A stretch of 5,575 nucleotides of DNA, taken from assembly GCA_021778875.1 (NCBI GenBank), contig JAJYBT010000240.1, positions 1 to 5,575 of the forward strand, given 5' to 3'. The notes beneath the pieces are model-generated. The model made no database searches. It was not told the DNA's origin and saw only the letters and a program-made list of their open reading frames with translations. This stretch comes from Acidobacteriota bacterium (GTDB lineage Bacteria > Acidobacteriota > Terriglobia > Terriglobales > Acidobacteriaceae). This document shows positions 1 to 5,575 of this stretch, in pieces (within the stretch, counting starts at the first letter, position 1; every line of letters begins with the position of its first letter). The translations under genes and the position numbers were made by a program.

Positions 1-189
1 CGGCCCCTCTTCCCGGATGTATTGGCCGATTTGGAACTCGCGCAGTTTCTGAATCACGTACGGCCCGATGAAGAGCGCAATCAGCAGCGCCGTGAGCGAG
101 GCAAAGGCCGTGCGAAACGTCAGATAGCGGAAGATGCGGAACGGGTGAAAGAACGGATAGAGCTTTTGATAGAGCAGCCAGTAAAGCAA
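1..189 (-). CDS. mraY: MraY, phospho-MurNAc-pentapeptide transferase (N-terminal 63 codons; 3' end outside window)
   Basis: MraY is the integral membrane enzyme that transfers phospho-MurNAc-pentapeptide from UDP to undecaprenyl phosphate, forming lipid I on the cytoplasmic face of the inner membrane. The 63 visible residues begin MLYWLLYQKLYPFF and contain RYLTFRTAFASLTALLIALF (about residues 21-40) followed by IGPYVIQKLREFQIGQYIREEGP. This matches the start of the family: a short amphipathic N-terminus, the conserved YLTFR box, the first transmembrane helix ending in a GP pair, then the conserved IGQxxRxxGP cytoplasmic loop. The start is a TTG at 189-187. No ATG lies in frame upstream of it before the preceding stop region, the protein begins exactly where homologues begin, and a GGGAGG Shine-Dalgarno sequence precedes it. 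The remaining roughly 300 residues, including the catalytic aspartates, lie beyond base 1. It is preceded by the lactamase gene with a 40-base gap and is presumably co-transcribed with it. Identity is very likely; only completeness cannot be judged. Confidence 0.96.
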   Translation of the reverse strand, partial: MLYWLLYQKLYPFFHPFRIFRYLTFRTAFASLTALLIALFIGPYVIQKLREFQIGQYIREEGP

Positions 190-193
190 GGGG

Positions 194-199
194 CCTCCC
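194..199 (-). promoter_or_regulatory. Shine-Dalgarno site for mraY (decides a TTG start)
   Basis: On the minus strand GGGAGG sits four bases upstream of the TTG at 189-187. This strong site, with no alternative ATG in the frame, is the reason for choosing TTG as the mraY start. The spacing is slightly short. Confidence 0.7.
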
Positions 200-229
200 G
201 AGCCGGATTGAGGCAGTTTCAGGTAGATT

Positions 230-1141
230 CTACAGGGACGGACGCGAATGCGGCTGTGGATGTGGCCTGGACTGCTTCGCTGCCGACTGGCGCTTCAACT
301 CCGCCGCAAAGGCCCGCTCGCGATCGTCGATATAGCTGCGATAGCCCTCTGGATCGATGAATGCGTTGCGGTCGCCGGCCTTCCAGCGCGCATACTTCTG
401 CTGCAACCCGAAATAGCCGCCGTGAGCACCCAGAAATATATCGCACCGAAGGCCTCTGAGCACCTCAAACTCATGCGCATAGTCCTCGGCAATCCGCGGA
501 TACGCCGTGTTCCCAACCAGCTTGTAACCCGGATTTACATTGGGGCTGCCGACAATGACTACGCGCAGCGTTCTGCCCGCCTCCGGCTCGTCCAGCGTCC
601 AGGTTGTCGTTCCTTTTGTGTGGCCCGCGGTCAGATGGGCGGTCAGAACGGTATCGCCCAGGCGCACCTTGTCGCCATCGTGCAACACGCGGTCCACATG
701 CGTGGGCGGAAACCACATGGACTTGTCCGAGGCGTAGTTGAAATCATTCCTCCCGCCCGACTCCACCACAGGCACATCCGCGTCCATGACGAAATATCGC
801 GCCCCCGTCATGCGCTTGATTTCGGCGCTGCCTGCGCAGTGATCGTAGTGCCCATGGCTGATGAGCAAAATCCTGATGTCGCTGAAGTGGAAGCCCAGTT
901 CCTCCACGCTCTTCTTGATCAGTGGCACGGAAGACTCAAGACTGCTGTTGATGAGGATGTCACCCTGGGGCGTAACGATGAGGTAGGACGCGAGATCCGC
1001 GCTGCCCACGTAATATAGGTTGCCCACAATGCGGAACGGGGGGAACGGCGTGGTCCACGCAGGATCCATCGCCGCCAAAGGCATCGCCAGCAGACAAGCC
1101 GCCACCAGAACCGCGCAACCAACAAATTTCTTCAGCGTCAC
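230..1141 (-). CDS. bla: Subclass B3 metallo-beta-lactamase, exported
   Basis: This 303-residue protein is a predicted zinc-dependent beta-lactamase of subclass B3, acting outside the cytoplasmic membrane. The N-terminus (MTLKK, then hydrophobic residues 6-24 ending PLAA) is a signal peptide. A signal peptidase I site after Ala24 is plausible, but Val13-Ala-Ala-Cys16 also resembles a lipobox. The mature part is the MBL fold. His96-Gly-His98-Tyr-Asp100-His101 corresponds to standard positions 116, 118, 120 and 121; His174 in TAGHTKG to 196; His240 in GAHGGYFGL to 263. All six zinc ligands of canonical B3 enzymes are therefore present. Further B3-type stretches are FSDIRILLISHGHYDH, MDADVPVVESGG and GSPNVNPGYKLVGN, the last with the Ser (199) where B1/B2 enzymes have the Cys221 ligand. 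The C-terminus is a His/Pro/Arg-rich tail from about residue 288. The start is GTG at 1141-1139, overlapping the murF TGA (GTGA), with GGAGGG just upstream. It lies in the dcw cluster between murF and mraY, which is unusual. The family is well supported; substrate range and true physiological role are not shown by sequence. Confidence 0.93.
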   Translation of the reverse strand: MTLKKFVGCAVLVAACLLAMPLAAMDPAWTTPFPPFRIVGNLYYVGSADLASYLIVTPQGDILINSSLESSVPLIKKSVEELGFHFSDIRILLISHGHYDHCAGSAEIKRMTGARYFVMDADVPVVESGGRNDFNYASDKSMWFPPTHVDRVLHDGDKVRLGDTVLTAHLTAGHTKGTTTWTLDEPEAGRTLRVVIVGSPNVNPGYKLVGNTAYPRIAEDYAHEFEVLRGLRCDIFLGAHGGYFGLQQKYARWKAGDRNAFIDPEGYRSYIDDRERAFAAELKRQSAAKQSRPHPQPHSRPSL

Positions 1142-2550
1142 TTTCCCTCCGCAAATGCGGTTTGATCCCTGATTGCTTCGATCGCCCGCTCCAGCCGCAC
1201 GCCGCGCGAGCCCTTCACCAGCACGGCATCGCCTGCACGCAGGTTTTGCTTAAGCCACTGGCCTGCGGCCTCGGCATCCGGCAGAAACAGCGAGGCAACG
1301 CCCCCGGCGCAGGCCGCCGTAGCCAGATGCACCGCATTGCCGCGCACGCCCACCACAATGTCAAGACCGCTGTCGGCGGCGGCCTTGCCGCACGTGACGT
1401 GGAGATCGGGGCCGTGCTCGCCCAGTTCGAGCATCTCGCCCGCCACCAGGATGCGGCGGCGCGCAGGACGTGCAGCCAGGGTGTGAATCATGGAGCGCAG
1501 CGCCTCGGGGTTGGAGTTGTAGCAGTCATTGAGCAGAGTGACGCCGCCAATCTCCATCACCTCGCCGCGCTTGTCGCCGGCCGTCAGCGACTCCAGCGCC
1601 TTGACGGCAGCATCCAGTTCGACTCCCGCCTCGAGGGCCACGGCAAGCCCCGCCATCGCGTTGGATCCGTTGTGCGCGCCAAGCAGGCGCAGCGTGAACG
1701 CGCCCTCGCGCTCCCCGGCCCGATAGCGCAGGTGCAAGCCCGCCAGATCCTCACTCTCCTCGATAATCTGCGGATCGGCGCACGGCCCATTGCCAAAATA
1801 AGCGACCTTGCCGGGAAAGTCGCGGCCAAACTGCGAAACATACGGATCGGAGCAGTTCAGAAAAGCCACGCCGGTTGTGGGCAACGCGGCCACAAGCTCA
1901 AATTTGGCGCGGGCAATTCCGGCCTGACCCTCGGCAAAATTCTCGATGTGCGCCGTGCCGACGTTGGTCACCACGCCCCAGTCCGGCGCGGCAATGCGCG
2001 CCAGCGCGGCAATCTCTCCAGAATGATTCATGCCCATTTCGATGACGGCATACTCGTGCTCCGGTTCTAGGCGCAGAAGTTGCAGCGGCAGCCCGTATGC
2101 ATTGTTCAGGTTGCCCGCGGACTTCAGCACGTTGAACTTCGCACCCAACGCGGCGGCGATTGCTTCCTTGGTCGTCGTTTTGCCTGCCGACCCGGTCACG
2201 GCCACCACGCGCTTGCCCCACTGGCGGCGCACATGCGCAGCCAGCGACTGCAAAGCGATCAGCGTGTCCTCTGCAATCAGCAGCGGCACAGCCAGCGCTG
2301 CGTCCGGCAGGCTGGCCACACGCGCGCGCGACACAACCGCGCCCACCGCGCCGCGTTCCACCGCAGCGGCAACAAAGTCGTGCCCATCCAGTCGCTCGCC
2401 GCGCACCGCAAAGAACAGCTCCCCGGCGGCCACCGTTCGCGAGTCAATGGAGTAGCCCTGCGCCACCAGCGCGCCCGGCTGCGAAATGCTGGCCGGCGCC
2501 TCCAGTACCGCGCCCGCGCCCACAGCCACCTCAGCCAATGTTAGTTTCAT
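1138..2550 (-). CDS. murF: MurF, UDP-MurNAc-tripeptide--D-alanyl-D-alanine ligase
   Basis: MurF is the cytoplasmic ATP-dependent ligase (EC 6.3.2.10) that adds D-Ala-D-Ala to UDP-MurNAc-tripeptide, completing the pentapeptide that MraY uses. At 470 residues it has the usual family length and all three Mur ligase domains. The N-terminal domain has SIDSR (34-38), GELFFAVRG (43-51) and DGHDF (55-59), the MurF uridine-substrate-binding pattern. The central ATPase domain has the P-loop TGSAGKTTTKE (119-129), GNLNNAYGLP (146-155), EMGMNHSGEI (171-180), TNVGTAHIE (195-203) and AKFE with Lys216, the position of the modified lysine in Mur ligases. The C-terminal domain follows GAHNGSNAMA (291-300), with NDCYNSNPEA (341-350), AGEMLELGE (370-378) and the terminal VKGSRGVRLE. 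The start ATG at 2550-2548 overlaps the murE stop as ATGA, and GGAGAG precedes it, so translation is probably coupled to MurE. Its own stop overlaps the lactamase start. No key residue is missing. Confidence 0.98.
   Translation of the reverse strand: MKLTLAEVAVGAGAVLEAPASISQPGALVAQGYSIDSRTVAAGELFFAVRGERLDGHDFVAAAVERGAVGAVVSRARVASLPDAALAVPLLIAEDTLIALQSLAAHVRRQWGKRVVAVTGSAGKTTTKEAIAAALGAKFNVLKSAGNLNNAYGLPLQLLRLEPEHEYAVIEMGMNHSGEIAALARIAAPDWGVVTNVGTAHIENFAEGQAGIARAKFELVAALPTTGVAFLNCSDPYVSQFGRDFPGKVAYFGNGPCADPQIIEESEDLAGLHLRYRAGEREGAFTLRLLGAHNGSNAMAGLAVALEAGVELDAAVKALESLTAGDKRGEVMEIGGVTLLNDCYNSNPEALRSMIHTLAARPARRRILVAGEMLELGEHGPDLHVTCGKAAADSGLDIVVGVRGNAVHLATAACAGGVASLFLPDAEAAGQWLKQNLRAGDAVLVKGSRGVRLERAIEAIRDQTAFAEGK
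1145..1150 (-). promoter_or_regulatory. Shine-Dalgarno site for the B3 lactamase gene, inside the murF 3' end
   Basis: GGAGGG on the minus strand lies within the last codons of murF (Glu-Gly), three bases before the GTG start at 1141. Together with the GTGA stop/start overlap it points to translational coupling of the lactamase to MurF. Confidence 0.65.
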
Positions 2551-4058
2551 CGCTCTCCACCGTATCCCAGTTGCTTGAGCGAGGAAAGCGCAATCTCCGC
2601 ATCGTCAAAAGGAATCGTACGTCCGGCCAGAATCTGCTCCCGCTCGTGACCTTTGCCTGCGATGAGAATCACGTCATGCGGCCTGGCCTCTGCGAGCGCC
2701 AGCCGGATGGCCGCCGCACGATCCGGCTCGATGCTGTACCGAACGCCGCTGGACTTGAGGCCCAGCTCAATTTCAGCCAGAATCGCCATCGGCTCCTCTG
2801 AGCGCGGATTGTCGCTCGTGGCGACAACCAGGTCGCTTCCCTCGCCCGCCGCCTGCCCCATCTTCGGGCGCTTGGTGCGGTCGCGGTCGCCGCCGCAGCC
2901 GAACACGGTAATCACGCGTCCGCCGGATGGCGCAGCCATCTGCCGAGCCAGGGTTGTCAGATTGCGTAGCGCGTCGTCGGTGTGAGCGTAGTCCACAATC
3001 ACGGTGAAAGGCTGGCCCGCGTCCACGGGCTGAAAGCGGCCTGGAACCGGCCTGAGCCGCGGCACATAATCCACGAGATCAGCAAAAGGCACGCCCCGCG
3101 CCTGCGCCGCCGTCAACGCTGCAAGCAGATTGAGGATGTTCACCTCACCAGCCAGGTGCGACGTCACGTGCGCTTGGCCTGCCGGGGTCTCCAATTCCAA
3201 CTCCGCGCCGCCCGGCGTGAGCCGGTAGCTTGCCGCGCGCCAGTCGCCCTGGCCGATTCCGTAGGTACGAATCTCCGCTCCGGCCTTGCGCGCCGCCTCA
3301 GCCAGTCGCGCGCTGTGCGGATCATGCGCATTCAGCACCGCCACGCGCGGCGCCGGGTATACCGTGCCGTCAAACAGCAGGCGCTTGGCCGCGAAGTACT
3401 TTTCCATCGTCTCGTGATAGTCAAGATGGTCGCGGGTCAGGTTTGTAAAGACGGCCACGTCAAAGTCGATGCCCGCCGCGCGGCCCTGGTCGAGCGCATG
3501 GCTCGACACCTCGGTCACCAGCTCGGTGGCTCCGCTTCCCGCGCCCTCTGCCATCAGCTCAAACAGGTCGCGCGACTCAGGCGTGGTGTGCAGCGAACGG
3601 CGCACCTCGCCAGCCACATGATACTCGATGGTGCCCACCAGCACAGTCTTTCGATTCGCCGCGTTCAGCAGCGCCTCGGTCAGGAATGCAGTGGTCGTCT
3701 TGCCGTTGGTGCCGGTGATGCCCGTGGCCGCAAGAGTGCGCTCCGGGTGGCCAAAGAAGGCCGCCGCAGCCTGTGCGAGCGCGCGCCGTCCGTGCTCCAC
3801 TTCAAGCACAGGAACACCGGCTTTGTAGACCACCAGATGATCGAAGGCCTGCGAAGAGTCTGTGATAATGCCCAGCGCGCCTGCTGCTAGGGCCTTGTCA
3901 ATGTATCGGTTGCCGTCGGTCGAGCCGCCCTTCATGGCCACAAACACCGCGCCCGGGCGCACGCGCCGCGAGTCATATTCAACGCCCGTCAGCCGCTGCG
4001 TCGAATCACCGGAAGCACCGACAGACGCCACTTCTGCTATGAGTTCGTTCCACGTCAT
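2547..4058 (-). CDS. murE: MurE, UDP-MurNAc-L-Ala-D-Glu--meso-diaminopimelate ligase
   Basis: MurE adds the third stem-peptide residue to UDP-MurNAc-L-Ala-D-Glu in the cytoplasm. The 503-residue product has the three Mur ligase domains: YDSRRVRPGAVFVAMKG (about 28-44) in the UDP-binding domain; P-loop TGTNGKTTT (115-123), HTTPES (157-162), EVSSHALDQ (183-191), TNLTRDHLDYH (205-215) and the carbamylated Lys225 in the centre; VDYAHTDDAL (355-364), FGCGGDRDRTKR (about 386-397), DNPR (416-419) and GKGHE (468-472) at the C-terminal side. DNPR with GKGHE is the signature of the meso-diaminopimelate-specific type (EC 6.3.2.13), not the lysine type. I chose the ATG at 4058 because MTWNELIAEV is where MurE proteins begin. 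The frame stays open for another 61 codons upstream, but that Arg-rich stretch overlaps the end of ftsI and resembles no MurE. The ribosome binding site is poor (only GAG next to the ATG). It follows ftsI by 55 bases and overlaps murF (ATGA). The Pro usually found in VDYAHTPDAL is Asp361 here. Confidence 0.98.
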   Translation of the reverse strand: MTWNELIAEVASVGASGDSTQRLTGVEYDSRRVRPGAVFVAMKGGSTDGNRYIDKALAAGALGIITDSSQAFDHLVVYKAGVPVLEVEHGRRALAQAAAAFFGHPERTLAATGITGTNGKTTTAFLTEALLNAANRKTVLVGTIEYHVAGEVRRSLHTTPESRDLFELMAEGAGSGATELVTEVSSHALDQGRAAGIDFDVAVFTNLTRDHLDYHETMEKYFAAKRLLFDGTVYPAPRVAVLNAHDPHSARLAEAARKAGAEIRTYGIGQGDWRAASYRLTPGGAELELETPAGQAHVTSHLAGEVNILNLLAALTAAQARGVPFADLVDYVPRLRPVPGRFQPVDAGQPFTVIVDYAHTDDALRNLTTLARQMAAPSGGRVITVFGCGGDRDRTKRPKMGQAAGEGSDLVVATSDNPRSEEPMAILAEIELGLKSSGVRYSIEPDRAAAIRLALAEARPHDVILIAGKGHEREQILAGRTIPFDDAEIALSSLKQLGYGGER

Positions 4059-4113
4059 CTCGTGCTTGATTGTAGATTGCCGGGGCGCAATCACCAGACG
4101 GCAGCGGTGCTGA
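4059..4113 (-). other. ftsI-murE intergenic gap
   Basis: These 55 bases between the ftsI TGA (4116-4114) and the murE ATG show no clear hairpin terminator, promoter or strong Shine-Dalgarno sequence. The gap does not look like a transcription unit boundary, so ftsI and murE are probably co-transcribed. Confidence 0.5.
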
Positions 4114-5575
4114 TCACCGCCCGCAGCGCACCACGATCTTCGTTCCCGTCGCAACCTGCGTGCCCGGCGCCGGGGCCTGCTCCCGTGCGGTGCCGTCGCC
4201 ACTGACCTCAACATCGAGACCCGCTGCGGCTGCCGCCTCAATCACCTTGCGCACCGACAGGCCCACAAGTGAAGGAACCGTCAGCCTTTTGCCGTCGCCG
4301 ATGGTCACCTGCGTGACAGCCTTTTGCGCAGGCGTCTGCCCCTGCATTGCGACTGCGGGCGCCGGGTTTGCCAACGCTGCTTCCCGTGCGGCGCCCGGCT
4401 TCTTGCCTGGCTTGGCCACGGACTCTGCCGAAACTGGCGAGGATTGGTCGGTAGTAAAAGATTGGGCCGGAGCGGTGCGCAGCGGGTCGTCCGCCGGCAG
4501 ATCGTTGACCGCCGAGTAGAGCGCGTTGATATCTTCCTGGTCTACCCCGGCGTCGTCTTCAGACGTCGTCTCATGCGTCTTTGACGGCGCATGCGGAGGC
4601 TGCACGTCAATGTCGTGCGGAACGCCAAGGTATTCCAGCACCTGCTGCGCCACCTCTGCAAACACAGGCGCTGAGACCGTGGTGCCGTAGTAGTTTCCCT
4701 TGGGCGAATCGATCACCACGGCCACAGCAATCACAGGATTGTTCACTGGCGCAATGCCGGCAAACGATGCAATGTGCACCGTCTTCGAGTAGCGATGCGT
4801 GACCGGGTCAATCTTCTGCGCGGTGCCCGTCTTTCCGCCGGATGAGTAACCATTGAGTTGCGCCGGCTTCCCCGTGCCGTACAGCACCACGCCTTCCATC
4901 ATCTTGCGCATCTCGGCGGCGGTCATCGTCGAAATCACGCGATGCGCCCCCGCAGGCAGCGGATTGGGCAGGTCTTCTCCGGGCCTGAAGGGCTCAGCCT
5001 TCAATGCAGGTGAGAGCTGCCCGTCTGTTGCGCGGTCCAACTGCCCAGGCATCAGCACGCGCGGCGGCAAGTACACCCCGCCATTGGCGATTGTGGAAAC
5101 CATGGAGACCAGTTGCAGCGGCGTGACGCCCACCTCCTGCCCAATGGCAAGGGATCCGATCGACGATCCGTTCCATTTGCTCGTAGGCCGCAACAGGCCG
5201 CGCGTCTCGCCCGGCAACTCCATGCCTGTGCGGCTGCCAAAGCCAAAGTCGCGGATGTATTGATAGAAGCGGTCCTGGCCCACCTTCAGCGCCAGCTTCA
5301 CCGCCGCCACATCGCTTGACCGCGCCAGCGCCGTGGCCACCGTCACCGTCCCCAGCCCGCGGTCGCTCTTGTCGTCGTGGATGACGCGGCCGGCCAGCGT
5401 AATCTGCCCGCCCTGGCAATCAATCATGTCTTCGGGCTTGGCCAAATGCTGATCGAGCGCCGCCGAGTAGGTGACCAGCTTGAACACTGAGCCAGGCTCA
5501 TACACGTCGCTCACCGCGTGATTCCGCAACAGCGCTGATGTGGTGTGACGAAAATCGTTGGGGTTGAATGCCGGC
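4114..5575 (-). CDS. ftsI: FtsI-type class B penicillin-binding protein with C-terminal PASTA domain (5' end outside window)
   Basis: This is the D,D-transpeptidase that cross-links septal peptidoglycan in the FtsW-FtsI division machinery. It is anchored in the inner membrane and active in the periplasm. The frame is open from the window edge, so 486 residues are visible (first full codon at 5574-5572); the N-terminal membrane anchor and dimerisation domain are missing. The transpeptidase domain holds YEPGSVFK with the nucleophilic Ser at visible residue 29 and Lys32 (SxxK, codon 5490-5488); Ser-Ser-Asp at 86-88 in ALARSSDVAAVKLAL, where Ser-x-Asn is usual; and GGKTGTAQK with KTG at 248-250. 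The domain ends near visible residue 325 (VFAEVAQQVLEYLGV). A hydrophilic linker of about 100 residues follows, rich in Pro, Ala, Asp and Glu, then one PASTA domain from about 431 to 486 (VPSLVGLSVRKVIEAA, ending TKIVVRCGR). Position before murE identifies it as the dcw-encoded division PBP and not the elongation PBP2. The first in-frame initiation-like codon in the window (TTG at 5529) is internal and is not the start. Confidence 0.95.
   Translation of the reverse strand, partial: PAFNPNDFRHTTSALLRNHAVSDVYEPGSVFKLVTYSAALDQHLAKPEDMIDCQGGQITLAGRVIHDDKSDRGLGTVTVATALARSSDVAAVKLALKVGQDRFYQYIRDFGFGSRTGMELPGETRGLLRPTSKWNGSSIGSLAIGQEVGVTPLQLVSMVSTIANGGVYLPPRVLMPGQLDRATDGQLSPALKAEPFRPGEDLPNPLPAGAHRVISTMTAAEMRKMMEGVVLYGTGKPAQLNGYSSGGKTGTAQKIDPVTHRYSKTVHIASFAGIAPVNNPVIAVAVVIDSPKGNYYGTTVSAPVFAEVAQQVLEYLGVPHDIDVQPPHAPSKTHETTSEDDAGVDQEDINALYSAVNDLPADDPLRTAPAQSFTTDQSSPVSAESVAKPGKKPGAAREAALANPAPAVAMQGQTPAQKAVTQVTIGDGKRLTVPSLVGLSVRKVIEAAAAAGLDVEVSGDGTAREQAPAPGTQVATGTKIVVRCGR

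Larger units (their letters stand above)
1..5575 (-). other. Segment of the dcw (division and cell wall) operon
   Basis: Five same-strand genes in the order ftsI, murE, murF, B3 lactamase, mraY, with overlaps or gaps of at most 55 bases and no internal terminator seen. Apart from the lactamase this is the conserved dcw order. The operon extends beyond both ends of the window: the ftsI start lies upstream, and the rest of mraY, and probably murD, ftsW and murG, downstream. Confidence 0.85.

Noticed and set aside
190..229. Possible terminator or regulatory hairpin between the lactamase gene and mraY
   Set aside because: Only a weak three-base-pair stem can be drawn near GGCTCGGGAGGCC and no T-run follows, so the transcript probably reads through into mraY.
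22..360. Plus-strand open frame across the mraY start and the lactamase 3' end
   Set aside because: It runs opposite the clear MraY N-terminus, its product is charged and low in complexity, and it has no convincing start signal.
248..1018. Long plus-strand open frame of 256 codons opposite the lactamase gene
   Set aside because: It is antisense to a gene with complete family motifs, and its product has no recognisable domain. High GC content keeps opposite frames open by codon bias.
1162..2070. Plus-strand open frame of 302 codons opposite murF
   Set aside because: Antisense shadow of a well-supported MurF; its product is rich in Arg, His, Gln and Ala without domain features.
2982..3890. 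Plus-strand open frame of 302 codons opposite murE
   Set aside because: Antisense shadow of MurE; no recognisable motif and a composition typical of GC-rich reverse frames.
4059..4241. 61-codon N-terminal extension of the murE frame
   Set aside because: It is Arg-rich, overlaps the ftsI PASTA codons, and MurE homology begins at the ATG at 4058.
4994..5419. Minus-strand open frame of 141 codons within ftsI
   Set aside because: It is in a different frame from the transpeptidase domain, which carries SxxK and KTG; the product is Gly/Arg-rich noise.

Overview
This window is a stretch of a bacterial division and cell wall (dcw) gene cluster, read entirely from the minus strand. In transcription order, from the high coordinates to the low ones, it holds the 3' part of a class B penicillin-binding protein of the FtsI type with a C-terminal PASTA domain, then complete murE, complete murF, a complete subclass B3 metallo-beta-lactamase gene, and the first 63 codons of mraY. 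Coding density is almost total. The only gaps are 55 bases between ftsI and murE and 40 bases between the lactamase gene and mraY. The murE/murF and murF/lactamase pairs overlap (ATGA and GTGA). I see no promoter, terminator, RNA gene, repeat array, mobile element or CRISPR array.

The order ftsI-murE-murF-mraY is the classical dcw order. MurE carries the DNPR motif of meso-diaminopimelate-adding enzymes, so the cell wall is predicted to be of the A1gamma (mDAP) type. High GC content, an FtsI with a single PASTA domain after a long linker, and a B3 lactamase with a signal peptide together suggest a Gram-negative, probably soil or environmental, member of Acidobacteriota (Terriglobia/Acidobacteriaceae type). 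That placement is an inference from protein style, not a demonstrated assignment.

Functionally, MurE and MurF add mDAP and D-Ala-D-Ala to the UDP-MurNAc peptide in the cytoplasm. MraY moves the product onto the undecaprenyl carrier, and FtsI cross-links the finished strands at the septum. The unexpected member is the exported B3 metallo-beta-lactamase between murF and mraY. It keeps all the canonical zinc ligands and its start overlaps the murF stop codon. A beta-lactam-hydrolysing enzyme thus appears to be wired into the essential operon that makes the beta-lactam target and its substrate, which is the main item worth following up. A second, smaller point is that the FtsI second catalytic motif reads Ser-Ser-Asp instead of the usual Ser-x-Asn.
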